From Duganella sp. BJB476 (GTDB lineage: Bacteria > Pseudomonadota > Gammaproteobacteria > Burkholderiales > Burkholderiaceae_D), in assembly GCF_003416895.1 (NCBI RefSeq), contig NZ_QVIO01000008.1:186001-250000 (forward strand): 64,000 nucleotides of DNA, written 5' to 3'. The first letter of the stretch is position 1. Each line of letters begins with the position of its first letter. The notes beneath the pieces were generated by a model. It was not told the DNA's origin. It did no database searches and was given only the letters and a program-made list of their open reading frames with translations. The translations under genes were made by a program, and so were the position numbers. This document shows positions 38,296 to 47,699 of this stretch, one piece after another.

Positions 38296-39801
38296 TTAGT
38301 CGGGGAAGCGCTCGTTGATGGCGACCGCCTTGTCGATGTTCTGGCACAGCAGGTCGACATACAGCGGGTCGAGGTGATGGCCGGCCACTTCGCGCAGGTG
38401 CTCTACCACCTTGTCGATCGGCCAGGCTTCCTTGTAGCAGCGCTTGTGCATCAGCGCGTCGAACACGTCGGCCACGGCGACGATGCGCGCGTAGAGGTGG
38501 ATGTCGTGGCCCTTCAGGCCTTGCGGGTAGCCGCTGCCGTCGAATTTTTCGTGGTGCTGGTGGGCGATCACGGCGGCCGCCTTCAGGATCGGGCGCTGCG
38601 AGCCGTCGAGGATGGACAGGCCGACGGTCGGGTGCTGCTTCATGATTTCCCACTCGGCCGCGTCGAGCTTGCCCGGCTTGAGCAGCACCGCGTCCGGCGT
38701 GGCGATCTTGCCGATGTCGTGCATCGGCGCGGCGTGGCGCAGCACGGCGGTTTCGTCTTCCGGCATGCCGGAGGCCTGGGCCAGCAGGTAGCACACTTCC
38801 GACATGCGGCGCACGTGGTTGCCCGCCTCGTTGGAGCGCGACTCGACCACGTCGCCCAGGCGCAGGATCAGCTCGGCCTGGGTGTCGGTGATTTCCTGGG
38901 TCAGCAGGATGTTGTCGAAGGCGATGGCGACGCCGGAGCAGAACACTTCCAGCAGCTTGGTGTCGATCTCGGAGATTTCCTCGACGCCCTTGAGCACCAG
39001 CAGCGAAGCCTTGCCGCTGCTGTTGGGGAAGTAGCCGATATAGGTGTCGCCTTCGACGCGCGAGATCTTGTTGCTCTTGGCGGCGTCGAGCTGGGCCAGC
39101 ACGGCGGCGTCCAGCAGGGTGCCGTCCTCGTCGCCGATCTGGGCCAGGATTTCGTAGTCGTTCTCGCCGCTGATGGCGGTGGCGCCGCGCAGGCGCAGCA
39201 GCATGCTGTGTTCCAGGCGCAGCAGCGCCACCACCTGCTGCAGCAGGCCGTTGGCGAAGTCTTTTAAATTACGCTGCTGGAAGATGTGGGCCGAGGCGGC
39301 GATCACGCGCTCCAGGCCTTCGCGGTAGTTCAGTTGCTGGCGGCGGGCTTCCTCGACCTTCATGATGTCACGGTAGGCGCGCAGCGCGGCGAAGGTGGTG
39401 GTGAACAGCTTGGTGCGGTCGAGCTCGGTCTTTTCCTTGTAGTCGTTGATGTCGTAGTTGACGATCACGCGTTCCTCGGGAGCCTGGCCGGGCTGGCCGG
39501 TGCGCAGCACGATGCGGGTGAACTGGTTGTCGAGGTCCTGGCGCATCCAGCGCGCCACTTCCAGGCCGCTGTCTTCCTTTTCCATCACCACGTCGAGGAA
39601 CACCAGGGCGATGTCGGTTTCGCGCGCCAGCACTTCCTTGGCTTCGGCGCCGCTGTAGGCGTGCACGAAGCTCAGGGCGCGGCCGTCGAGGCGGAAGCGG
39701 CTCAGCGTCAGTTTTGTAATGTCATGGATGTCCGGTTCGTCGTCGACCAACAGGACTTTCCAGGGCGCTAGCTTAGGCGAGGCAGAAGACAAAAAAGACA
39801 T
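38296..39801 (-). CDS. response regulator with DUF3369 and HD-GYP domain (c-di-GMP phosphodiesterase)
   Basis: The 501-residue protein has a receiver domain (LLVDDEPD at about 17-24; acceptor Asp in LVFLDVVME), a DUF3369 sensor domain (about 150-310) and a C-terminal HD-GYP domain. The metal-binding HD is in PMHDIGKI and the GYP loop in HHEKFDGSGYPQGL; both are intact, so it should hydrolyse c-di-GMP. The cognate kinase is not adjacent. It opposes, in principle, the diguanylate cyclase at 20918. It is convergent with the M13 gene, with 4 bases between stops. Confidence 0.9.
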   Translation of the reverse strand: MSFLSSASPKLAPWKVLLVDDEPDIHDITKLTLSRFRLDGRALSFVHAYSGAEAKEVLARETDIALVFLDVVMEKEDSGLEVARWMRQDLDNQFTRIVLRTGQPGQAPEERVIVNYDINDYKEKTELDRTKLFTTTFAALRAYRDIMKVEEARRQQLNYREGLERVIAASAHIFQQRNLKDFANGLLQQVVALLRLEHSMLLRLRGATAISGENDYEILAQIGDEDGTLLDAAVLAQLDAAKSNKISRVEGDTYIGYFPNSSGKASLLVLKGVEEISEIDTKLLEVFCSGVAIAFDNILLTQEITDTQAELILRLGDVVESRSNEAGNHVRRMSEVCYLLAQASGMPEDETAVLRHAAPMHDIGKIATPDAVLLKPGKLDAAEWEIMKQHPTVGLSILDGSQRPILKAAAVIAHQHHEKFDGSGYPQGLKGHDIHLYARIVAVADVFDALMHKRCYKEAWPIDKVVEHLREVAGHHLDPLYVDLLCQNIDKAVAINERFPD

Positions 39802-40136
39802 AGGGACGGGTTCCGCAAAATGGCACTACCAAAATAGTTTTTCGATTGTAGTCTTACCCACTGCTCTTAACAACAGGCAACAAAAATTCCTGTTGCTTTG
39901 CACAACACTCCCGCAGCGTTTCCGGGCGCTCTGATTGTACGGCGCGCTGGAGCGCGACGGCGCAGCGTTAGTCTTCTGTAACGCTTAGGTGCAGCCGAAA
40001 CAATACTTCGTTTTTGGCAATATTGCTATCTCCATGAGAATTATTTTTACCGGAGTGTGACAGGCCGCCATCGCCGCCGCAGAGGCCGTGCCAAATAAAT
40101 GTAAAATAGCAACTTTCTCATTTGCAACTTCAATCG
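39802..40136. other. 335-base divergent intergenic region
   Basis: The gap separates the HD-GYP gene and the acyltransferase gene, which diverge. It is AT-rich at both ends. CAACAGG (39871-39877) and CCTGTTG (39889-39895) form an inverted repeat 11 bases apart, about 70-95 bases before the HD-GYP start, and could be an operator or hairpin. The acyltransferase side (40060-40136) shows no ribosome site of note. I see no further gene. Confidence 0.4.
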
Positions 40137-42113
40137 ATGTCTGTCATTTCCGCTGCCCGTCCGTCCCACTCCGCCCTGCCTTACCGCCCCGACATCGACG
40201 GGCTGCGCGCCCTGGCGGTCCTGGCGGTGGTGTTCTACCACGCCTTTCCCGACAAGTTGCGCGGCGGCTTTATCGGCGTCGACGTGTTCTTTGTCATTTC
40301 CGGCTACCTGATTTCCCACATCATCTACCGCGGCCTGCAGCATGACGCTTTCAGCTTCGCCAGCTTTTACGGCCACCGCGTGCGACGCATCTTCCCGGCC
40401 CTGGTGCTGGTGCTGGCGGTGTGCTACGGCTTCGGCGCGGTGGCGCTGCTGGACGACGAATTCGCCCAGCTGGCGCGCCATACCGCCGCCAGCGCCGGCT
40501 TCGTGCAAAACCTGGTGCTGTATCGCGAGTCCGGCTATTTCGACAATGCCTCCGAGCTCAAGCCGCTGATGCATCTGTGGTCGCTGGCCGTCGAGGAACA
40601 GTTCTACCTGGCGTTTCCGCTGCTGGTCTGGGCCGCCTGGCGGCGCGGCTGGAACCTGGCCGTCGTGGTCGGCGGCCTGGCGCTGCTGTCGTTCGGGCTG
40701 AACGTGGCCGGGGTCGACGCCCATCCGGCCCGCACCTTCTTCCTGCCGCAGACGCGGCTGTGGGAATTGCTGGCCGGCGCGCTGCTGGCGCACGCGCAGT
40801 GGCGCGCTGGCCTGGCGCCGGCGCCGGCGCCGGCGACGCGGCGCGCCGCGCCGGGCGGCAATCTGTGCGCGGCCGCCGGCCTGGCGCTGCTGCTCGGCAG
40901 CGCCGCCGGCTTGAGCAAGGCGCAGGCCTATCCCGGCTGGTGGGCGCTGCTGCCGGTGCTGGGCGGCGTGCTGCTGATCATGGCCGGACCGCAGGCCTGG
41001 ATCAACCGCCATCTGCTCGGCAGCCGGCCGCTGCGCTGGATCGGCAAGATCAGTTATCCGCTGTACCTGTGGCACTGGCCGCTGCTGGCGTTTGCGCGCA
41101 TCCTCGACGAGCTGCCGATCGGTGAACGCAACGCGGCCGTGATCCTGAGCTTTGTGCTGGCCTGGCTGACCTGGCGCCTGGTGGAGCAGCCGCTGCGCTA
41201 CGGCGGCCACGGCGCGCGCAAGACGGTGCTGCTGGGCGCGGCGCTGGCCTGCCTGGCCGGCCTCGGCCTGCATCCGGTCGAGCTGGGACGGGCGGGGGTG
41301 CAAACGGCGCAGCTGCGCAACAGCCTCAACCGCTTCGACTATCCGTACAAGCAAAGCTGCCAGCCGATGCTGGGCGCCGGCTTCGACGGCGGCTGGTGCA
41401 ACGCCGGCAACGCCGGCGCGCGCCCGCCCGACACCCTGCTGGTCGGCGACAGCTTTTCGAACGCCTATGCGCCCATGCTGGCCGAGCATGCGCGCGGCGC
41501 CGACGCCATGCGCTTCGTCCAGATCGGCATGGGCGGCTGCCCGGTGCTGGCCGACTACGGCCGGCCGGACTGCCGCGCCTTCAGCCAGGCCGTGGCCGGC
41601 TATCTGCAGCGCACGCCGTCGCTGCGCACCGTGATCCTGGCGGGACACTGGCCGGCGTATGTCGACCACCAAGAGCTGGGACCGCAGGTCGAGACCGCCG
41701 CTTCCTTCGACCGGGCCTTCGCCCGCACGGTGGCGCAGTACCAGGCGCGCGGCCTGAAGGTGGTGATGTTGCTGGCGCCGCCGACCGGCAGCAAGCCGCG
41801 CTCCTGTATCGCGCGGCCGGTCACGTTGACCAGCAAGCGGCTGTGCGACGTGCCGGCCGGGACCGCCGCGGACAACGACGGCGGCTACCGCAGCCGCATG
41901 CTGCCGCTGCTGGCGCAGTCCGGGGTGGCGGTGTTCGACCCGTTCCCGGTGCTGTGTCCCGGCAAGGTCTGCAAGACCCTGGACGGCGAGCGCATCCTGT
42001 ACGCCGACATCAATCACCTGAGCCTGTTCGGCGCCCAGTACCTGGCCCGCAACGGCAGGCCGGCGCTGGACGCCGTGCTGCCGCGCCATGAAAAAAGCCC
42101 GCAAGGAGCGTGA
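40137..42113 (+). CDS. OafA/YrhL-type acyltransferase fused to an SGNH hydrolase domain
   Basis: The 658-residue protein starts at ATG 40137; a TTG at 40122 is the less likely alternative. The N-terminal half is an acyltransferase-3 membrane domain with about ten helices and the motifs YRPDIDGLRALAVL, FYHAFP, FFVISGYLIS and LWSLAVEEQFYLAFPLL. The C-terminal half (about 400-650) is an SGNH domain with GDSFSNAY (block I Ser) and the catalytic DxxH in ADINHLS. Such fusions O-acetylate lipopolysaccharide, exopolysaccharide or peptidoglycan sugars. The gene stands alone, so the target polymer is not indicated. Confidence 0.9.
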   Translation: MSVISAARPSHSALPYRPDIDGLRALAVLAVVFYHAFPDKLRGGFIGVDVFFVISGYLISHIIYRGLQHDAFSFASFYGHRVRRIFPALVLVLAVCYGFGAVALLDDEFAQLARHTAASAGFVQNLVLYRESGYFDNASELKPLMHLWSLAVEEQFYLAFPLLVWAAWRRGWNLAVVVGGLALLSFGLNVAGVDAHPARTFFLPQTRLWELLAGALLAHAQWRAGLAPAPAPATRRAAPGGNLCAAAGLALLLGSAAGLSKAQAYPGWWALLPVLGGVLLIMAGPQAWINRHLLGSRPLRWIGKISYPLYLWHWPLLAFARILDELPIGERNAAVILSFVLAWLTWRLVEQPLRYGGHGARKTVLLGAALACLAGLGLHPVELGRAGVQTAQLRNSLNRFDYPYKQSCQPMLGAGFDGGWCNAGNAGARPPDTLLVGDSFSNAYAPMLAEHARGADAMRFVQIGMGGCPVLADYGRPDCRAFSQAVAGYLQRTPSLRTVILAGHWPAYVDHQELGPQVETAASFDRAFARTVAQYQARGLKVVMLLAPPTGSKPRSCIARPVTLTSKRLCDVPAGTAADNDGGYRSRMLPLLAQSGVAVFDPFPVLCPGKVCKTLDGERILYADINHLSLFGAQYLARNGRPALDAVLPRHEKSPQGA

Positions 42114-42127
42114 CGCTCGTTGCGGGC
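42091..42127 (-). terminator. intrinsic terminator of phoX, inside the acyltransferase 3' end
   Basis: GCCCGCAAGGAGCG and CGCTCGTTGCGGGC form a stem with one mismatch and a short TGA loop, with six A on the left. On the minus strand this is a hairpin followed by T6, so it ends transcription from the PhoX gene. The stem overlaps the last codons of the convergent acyltransferase gene, whose TGA is at 42111-42113. Confidence 0.75.
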
Positions 42128-42157
42128 CGGGACAGCTGGGGTAACTAGTTCAACGGC

Positions 42158-44080
42158 TTAGCTCAGGGTCGGGAAGCCGGTCAGGTAGCCGACGGCGGCG
42201 CCGAAGCGGTCGCGGTAGTTGGCGCGGATCAGCGGGTCCAGCGTGGTCTGCACCTTGCCGTGCAGCGCCGAGTCCCAGTCGCCCGGATGCTGGAAGTTGC
42301 TCATGATGTAGGCGAAGCCGTTCATGTCGTCGACCGCGTGCAGGCCGGTCGACTCGGCGCCGGCCGGGGTCGACAGCATGCGCGTCAGCGCCTTGGTGTC
42401 GACGTTGTAGGCCCACAGGAAGTTGTTGACGTGCATACCGCTGTCTTCGCCGATGAACAGCGTGCGCAGCTTTTCCGAGAACTTGATGTTGTCCGGATTG
42501 GCGATCTTGTCCGGATTGGCCAGGTTGCCCAGCACGTCGGGCTTGGCCAGGTCCTCGCCCACCAGCGCAGGCACCGCGGCCATGTCGACCGGCACCCATT
42601 CGCTGTTGATGGCGGCGCCGGTGTCGTCGACCTGGCCGGCCTTCAGGTTCAGCGCGTAGACGATGCCGGCGCTCGGACCCTGGATCTTGATGCCGCCGGA
42701 GCCGTCCTTCATGGCGCCGTTGATGTAGCTCATCGCGCTGTAGGCGATCTTGTCCTTGGCGTTGACGGTGGTGCCTTCCATCTTGGTGAAGCCCATGCTG
42801 CCGCCCTTGAGCGCGGCGTAGCGGTGGGTTTCCAGGAAGGCCGCGGCTTTTTCCTTGCCCGGCACGATCTTGACCCAGTTGCTCTTGCCGCTGAACGGGA
42901 TCTTGGTATAGCTGGCGTCGGCCGGGTCGCTGGTCTTGGCGCTGAGGATGTCGGCCGCCTTCAGGGTGTCGGCCAGGGCCTTGATCTCGGCGCTGGTGGC
43001 GCTGCCCAGCTTGATCCACGACAGCGTCGCCGAACCGCCGTTTTCGGCGGTCTTCTGGTTCCACTTGGCGACGTACAGCGTGCCGGAGGACAGGTCCTGC
43101 GCCTTGTCGGCGACGAACATGAACAGGCCGCCGTTGGTGGCGTCGTCGCCCATCAGCGCGGTGCGCTCGTCCGGCATCACCTGCACCAGCTCGTGCGAGA
43201 TGCGGCCCATGCAGTAGTGCTTCTTGATGCTGCCGGTGCCGTCCGGGTTGACGGTGATCTCCGGCATGTGGCCGTAGTGGTAAGGGTTGGCCTTGGTGGC
43301 GTCGCCGAACAGGTTGCTGCTGAAGGCGGCGAACTGGGTGTTGCTGGCGATGGTGGTCGCGTCCGGCTCGTACTCTTCGCTCGACAGGTGGGTGTTCCAC
43401 GGCGAGCGGCTGGCGCCGCAGGTGATCCACAGGCCGTTGACGCCGGCCGTGTTGACGTTGTGGTATTTCACCAGCGTCAGCGCGCCGGTGGTCTTGTCCT
43501 GGTCCAGGGTCAGCACGGCGATCGGCGATGGCAGCATGCCGTACATCGAGTCGCCCTTGACGTTGCGGGTGGCGTATTCGAACTGCACCACGGCGAACAC
43601 GGTGTTGCCCTTGATGCCGGCCACGGTCGGCGCGGCCAGCTTGAGCAGCGAGGTGCCGTCCGGGCAGTCGGAGAAGAACTGGCGCTGGGCGGCGTCGGTC
43701 TTGTCGACGATGGGCTGGTTGTTGATGTCGTAGTAGCCGCCGGCCAGCACGGTGCCGCCGCTGCCGTTGGACACTTTGGCGCCGGTGATGAAGAAGGTCT
43801 GGTAAGCCAGCGAGTAGGGCTGGGTCTTGCCGTCGGAGTAGGTCAGGTTCAGCGTCGAGCCGACCGTGGTGGTGGCCATGGCGGCGGCGTCGCCCAGGGA
43901 CGGCGCGGCCATGCCGGTGAAGGTCACGGACAGCAGCTGCGGCGCTTGCGCGGCGGTGTCGCCGCCGCCGCAGGCGGCCAGCAGGGCGGCGGTGGCGCTG
44001 CCGCCGGCCAGCGGCAGCAGCGGCGCACTGGACAAGAATTTGAGGATGCTGCGGCGGGACAGATCGAGCGACTCGGTCAT
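42158..44080 (-). CDS. phoX: PhoX-type alkaline phosphatase (DUF839), Tat-exported
   Basis: From ATG 44080 (AGGA upstream) the protein has 640 residues; the frame is open further but only this start gives a proper leader. The leader is a twin-arginine signal, SRRSILKFLSS, with a hydrophobic stretch ending LLAACGGG. The body is a DUF839 beta-propeller with WITCGASRSPWNTHLSSEEYEPD, GHMPEITVNPDG and YCMGRISHELVQV. PhoX enzymes are Ca/Fe-dependent phosphomonoesterases in the periplasm that release phosphate from organic esters. No Pho box was identified. A terminator follows at 42091-42127. Confidence 0.88.
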   Translation of the reverse strand: MTESLDLSRRSILKFLSSAPLLPLAGGSATAALLAACGGGDTAAQAPQLLSVTFTGMAAPSLGDAAAMATTTVGSTLNLTYSDGKTQPYSLAYQTFFITGAKVSNGSGGTVLAGGYYDINNQPIVDKTDAAQRQFFSDCPDGTSLLKLAAPTVAGIKGNTVFAVVQFEYATRNVKGDSMYGMLPSPIAVLTLDQDKTTGALTLVKYHNVNTAGVNGLWITCGASRSPWNTHLSSEEYEPDATTIASNTQFAAFSSNLFGDATKANPYHYGHMPEITVNPDGTGSIKKHYCMGRISHELVQVMPDERTALMGDDATNGGLFMFVADKAQDLSSGTLYVAKWNQKTAENGGSATLSWIKLGSATSAEIKALADTLKAADILSAKTSDPADASYTKIPFSGKSNWVKIVPGKEKAAAFLETHRYAALKGGSMGFTKMEGTTVNAKDKIAYSAMSYINGAMKDGSGGIKIQGPSAGIVYALNLKAGQVDDTGAAINSEWVPVDMAAVPALVGEDLAKPDVLGNLANPDKIANPDNIKFSEKLRTLFIGEDSGMHVNNFLWAYNVDTKALTRMLSTPAGAESTGLHAVDDMNGFAYIMSNFQHPGDWDSALHGKVQTTLDPLIRANYRDRFGAAVGYLTGFPTLS

Positions 44081-44297
44081 GGGGAAATCCTGTTGTAATA
44101 GTGGCCATTCCATGTGCCGCGCCGGGCGCGGCATCATGCGAGGTGGTGGCTTCACCTCGACGGGCGCAATATTAGTGATTTGATATGACAAGGGCGTGAC
44201 ATGGGAGTAAAGTAAGTTCGGTAACAAAGCAATTCAGCGCGGGCCGGCGACCGCGAAAAGGGCTATATTGAAAGCATCAACCGTGAAGGAGAAGCAA

Positions 44298-44789
44298 ATG
44301 CGAGTACTCCCCCGTACCATGCTGGCGGCCGCTTTGGCGCTGCTGGCCAGCGCCGCCTGGGCCGACGTCAGCGTCAGCTACGTCAAGCCGGACGACTATG
44401 CCGACGTGCCGCGCAACGCCGTCGACCGCGAACGCGTGCTGAAGGATTTCAGCGACTATTTCGCCACCCTGAACAAGAAGCTGCCGGCCGGCCAGAACCT
44501 GAAGATCGAGGTGCTGGATATCGACCTGGCGGGCCGCATGTGGCCGCGCCGTAACGGCGGCGAGGACATCCGCGTGCTGAACGGCGGCGCCGACTGGCCG
44601 CGCATGCACCTGCGCTACACGCTGGAGCAGGATGGCAAGGTGCTGCGTAGCGGCGACGAGCAGCTGTCGAACATGAACTACATGCAGGGCATGAGCCGCT
44701 ACAGCGACAGCGACACGCTGCGTTATGAAAAGCAGATGCTGGACGACTGGTTCAACAAGGTCATCGTGCCGAAGGTGGCCACGCGCTGA
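44298..44789 (+). CDS. DUF3016 secreted protein
   Basis: Choosing ATG 44298 (AAGGAGA seven bases before) gives 163 residues with a signal peptide (RTMLAAALALLASAAWADV). The mature part contains DYADVPRN, the long block LKIEVLDIDLAGRMWPRRNGG, LNGGADWPRMHLRY and a C-terminal helix with DWFNKVIVPKV. This is the DUF3016 pattern, whose function is unknown. It is a single gene, convergent with the thioesterase gene. Confidence 0.85.
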   Translation: MRVLPRTMLAAALALLASAAWADVSVSYVKPDDYADVPRNAVDRERVLKDFSDYFATLNKKLPAGQNLKIEVLDIDLAGRMWPRRNGGEDIRVLNGGADWPRMHLRYTLEQDGKVLRSGDEQLSNMNYMQGMSRYSDSDTLRYEKQMLDDWFNKVIVPKVATR

Positions 44790-44803
44790 GCCGAGGCGCG
44801 GCC

Positions 44804-45247
44804 TCAGTCGAGGCGGTTGACCTTGGGGAACTTGGCCAGGAATTCCGGCGCCATCGGCGTTACCTGGCCGGTTTTGTAGTTGAAGAAGACGAAGCCGGAC
44901 TTGGCCATCGCCACCAGCTTGCCGTCCTTGGGGCGGCTGATGCGGAAGGTGATGTCGCCGCCGTAGGCGTTGAAGTCCATCACGCCGATCTCGAACAGCA
45001 GCTGGTCGCGCGCGTGGGCTTCGGCCTTGTAGGTGGTGGCCAGGTCGGTGACGATGATGCCGACGCCGTCGCTGCCGGTTTCCTGCACGCCGAAGTCGTA
45101 CAGGAAGCGGGCGCGCGCCTCGGAGATCATCGAGATCATCGAGTCGTTGCCCAGGTGGTTGGCGCCGTTGATGTCGGTCACGCGCACCGTCAGCTGGGTT
45201 TGAAAGTAGTATTGGTCTTCCGGGAAGACCAGCGTCAGGCGGGCCAT
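44804..45247 (-). CDS. hotdog-fold thioesterase-family protein
   Basis: The 147-residue protein has the 4-hydroxybenzoyl-CoA thioesterase-like pattern: RVTDINGANHLGNDSMISMISEARARFLYDFG, where the usual Asp lies in VTDIN, followed by a beta strand core (DLATTYKAEAHARDQLLFEIGV). It probably hydrolyses an acyl-CoA. Its ATG overlaps the stop of the dienelactone hydrolase gene by one base (TAATG), so both are made from one message, hinting at a shared catabolic substrate. Confidence 0.75.
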   Translation of the reverse strand: MARLTLVFPEDQYYFQTQLTVRVTDINGANHLGNDSMISMISEARARFLYDFGVQETGSDGVGIIVTDLATTYKAEAHARDQLLFEIGVMDFNAYGGDITFRISRPKDGKLVAMAKSGFVFFNYKTGQVTPMAPEFLAKFPKVNRLD

Positions 45248-45945
45248 TACAGCTGCTCGCCGAGGAACAGCAGCGTGTTGCCGTGCGCCTGGGCGGCGGC
45301 GCGCTGGTGGTAGGCGGAGCGGTGGTTGCAGTTGAAGCCGTGCTCGGCCCCCGGGTAGATGTGGATCTCGACCTGCTCGTTGTCCTCGAAACGCTCGGCG
45401 ATGCTTTGCACGGCGGCCGGCGGGATGTGGCTGTCGGCGCCGCCGAAGTGCATCAGCATCGGCACCGTGATCTGGCCGGCGCGCTCCAGCGCGTTGTGGA
45501 TGCCGCCGCCGTAGTAGCACACCGCCGCGTCCACCAGGCCGTTGGCGGCCGTGTGGTAGGACAGGCGGCCGCCGAAGCAGTAGCCGATGCTGGCGATCTT
45601 GTCTGCCACGCCGTCGGTCGCGCGCAGCGCCTTGACGGTGGCGGCGATGTCGGACTGCGCCAGCGCGACGTCGGTGGCGTTCATCAGTTCGACGGCGCGC
45701 TTCCAGCCGGCGTCGTCGTAACCCAGCTCGATGCGCGCGCCGTGGCGCCAGAACAGGTCCGGCGCGATCACCACGTAGCCGTCGGCCGCGTACTGGTCGG
45801 CGACGTTGCGGATGTGCTGGTTGACGCCGAAGATCTCCTGCAACAGCACGATGCCCGGGCCCTTGCCGCCGCGCGGCAGCGAGACGTAGGCGCCGAAGCT
45901 GCCGTCGGCGGTGGCGATGTCGATCCAGTGGCTGTTGGTTTCCAT
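45247..45945 (-). CDS. dienelactone hydrolase family protein
   Basis: The 232-residue alpha/beta hydrolase has a complete Cys-Asp-His triad: Cys123 in GYCFGG, Asp171 in GGADSHIP and His202 in GAEHGFNC. Family landmarks VLLQEIFGVN (with the Glu that activates Cys) and VVIAPDLFWR are present. Dienelactone hydrolases act in chlorocatechol breakdown, but many family members have other ester substrates. No catechol genes are nearby, so the substrate is open. It is co-transcribed with the following thioesterase gene. Confidence 0.88.
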   Translation of the reverse strand: METNSHWIDIATADGSFGAYVSLPRGGKGPGIVLLQEIFGVNQHIRNVADQYAADGYVVIAPDLFWRHGARIELGYDDAGWKRAVELMNATDVALAQSDIAATVKALRATDGVADKIASIGYCFGGRLSYHTAANGLVDAAVCYYGGGIHNALERAGQITVPMLMHFGGADSHIPPAAVQSIAERFEDNEQVEIHIYPGAEHGFNCNHRSAYHQRAAAQAHGNTLLFLGEQL

Positions 45946-45998
45946 GGTGTTCCTTATGCGTGGGTGGACGGAGCGGCCATCCTACCTTTTTTTGCGGT

Positions 45999-47627
45999 TT
46001 AGCGTTTGACCTTGCCGAAGGCGTCGCCGGCCTTCCAGCTTTGCATGGCCGGCGCGTTGCCGACCGCGTAGCCGAGGTTGAGCGTGAACTGCGCCTGCTG
46101 CACCATGCCCGACAAGTCCCAGTCGGCGTGGTATTCGTCGCTGACCTGGTGGTAGTCTTGTTTGAACGCGACCAGGCGCGCGGCCGATTGCTCCGGATCC
46201 TTGACGAACTCGAAATGGCCGTCGCCGGAGAACACCGCCGAGCCGACGTTGAACGCCGGCACGCCGGCCTTGGCGAAGTTGAAGTGGTCGGCGCGGAAGT
46301 AGGCGCCGGACAGGTCGGGGATGGCCGGCGCCAGCTTCAGTCCCATCTTGCGCGCCACCGCGCCGGCAGCCTCGTACAGGCTGCTGCGCTCGGCGCCGGC
46401 GACGCCGATGTCGCGCGTCAGGCCGACGAAGTTCATGCTGTCCAGATTGAGGTCGGCCGTGGTCTGCGCCAGCGGCCAGGCAGGGTTGCGCACATAGGCG
46501 GCGCTGCCCAGCAGGCCTTGTTCCTCGGCGGCCGGCCACAGGAAGACCTGGGTGCGCTTGGCCGGATGCTTGACCGCTTCGGCCGCCATCGCCAGCAGCG
46601 CGGCGGCGCCGGAGGCGTTGTCGATGGCGCCGTTCCAGATATGGTCGCTGCGGTCGTCGCGGCGCACGCCTTCGTCCATGCCCAGGTGGTCCCAATGGGC
46701 CGAGTAGACCACCGCCTGCGCCTTCAGCTTGGCGTCCGAGCCGGGCACGATGCCGGCCACGTTGAACTGCTCGATCTGGCGGATCGCGCTGTGGACTTCG
46801 GCGTGCACGCTGGTCTTCAGGTCGACCGGACGGAACTCGCGGGTCTCGGCCTGGGCGCGCAGCGCGTCCAGGTCGAAGCCGGCGGCGGCGAACAACGCGC
46901 GCGCGGTCTCCTCCTGCAGCCAGCCTTCGACCGGATTGCCGGCGCCGGCCAGGTGGAAGCGCTCGTGACTGAAACCGTTGGCCGGCACGCTCCATGGATA
47001 CGAGGCGGAAGGCGTGGTGTGGATCAGCAGCACGCCGGCCGCGCCCTGGCGCACCGCTTCCTCGTACTTGTACAGCCAGCGGCCGTAGTAGGTGTAGGCC
47101 TTGCCGGCGAAGCGGTTCGGTTCTTCGGCGGTGGGCTGCGGATCGTTGACCATCATGACCAGGATCTTGCCCTTCATGTCGACGCCCTTGTAGTCGTCCC
47201 ATTTCTCTTCCGGCGCGATGGCGCCGTAGCCGACGAACACCAGCGGCGCGTCGATGGTGATGTCGGCCTTGCCGGCGGCGGTGCCGAACACGATCTCGCT
47301 GCCGTTTTGCGGCGTGATGCTTTTGCCGTTGGCGTCGAACCGCACGAGGCTATTTGCCAACAGTTTGGTGCCCTCGATCTTGACCGGCATGCGATAGCCG
47401 CCGCCGGCCAGCGGCTTGAGGCCGATGATGGCGGCCTGGGTTTCCAGGTAGCGTACCGCGAGGTCGCCGCCGCGCTGGCCGGTGCCGCGGCCTTCGAACA
47501 GGTCGTCGGCCAGGAAGGACAGGTGGGCGCGCAGCGGCGCTTCCGTCACCACCGGCGCCTGCTGGGCGGCGGCGTGGAGGGAAGCCAGGCCAAGGCCGGC
47601 GGCGATTGCGAGGGCTGGAAGACGCAT
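45999..47627 (-). CDS. M28 family zinc aminopeptidase with PA domain, secreted
   Basis: The 542-residue protein has a signal peptide (about 1-21, ending HAAA), a PA insert (about 120-235, with GKILVMMVND) and the M28 catalytic domain. Metal-site motifs are YSAHWDHLG (His, Asp), GAIDNASGAAALL (Asp), WPAAEEQGLLGS (Glu-Glu) and AYFRADHFNFAKAG (His). It should remove N-terminal residues from peptides in the periplasm. It stands upstream of the dienelactone hydrolase gene on the same strand with a 53-base gap, so co-transcription is possible. Confidence 0.9.
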   Translation of the reverse strand: MRLPALAIAAGLGLASLHAAAQQAPVVTEAPLRAHLSFLADDLFEGRGTGQRGGDLAVRYLETQAAIIGLKPLAGGGYRMPVKIEGTKLLANSLVRFDANGKSITPQNGSEIVFGTAAGKADITIDAPLVFVGYGAIAPEEKWDDYKGVDMKGKILVMMVNDPQPTAEEPNRFAGKAYTYYGRWLYKYEEAVRQGAAGVLLIHTTPSASYPWSVPANGFSHERFHLAGAGNPVEGWLQEETARALFAAAGFDLDALRAQAETREFRPVDLKTSVHAEVHSAIRQIEQFNVAGIVPGSDAKLKAQAVVYSAHWDHLGMDEGVRRDDRSDHIWNGAIDNASGAAALLAMAAEAVKHPAKRTQVFLWPAAEEQGLLGSAAYVRNPAWPLAQTTADLNLDSMNFVGLTRDIGVAGAERSSLYEAAGAVARKMGLKLAPAIPDLSGAYFRADHFNFAKAGVPAFNVGSAVFSGDGHFEFVKDPEQSAARLVAFKQDYHQVSDEYHADWDLSGMVQQAQFTLNLGYAVGNAPAMQSWKAGDAFGKVKR

Positions 47628-47699
47628 ATTTACTCCGTAATGTGTGATTCGGTGCAGAAGCGGGCTATCTTACTGTACTTGCCCAAATAAAGGAGAGCT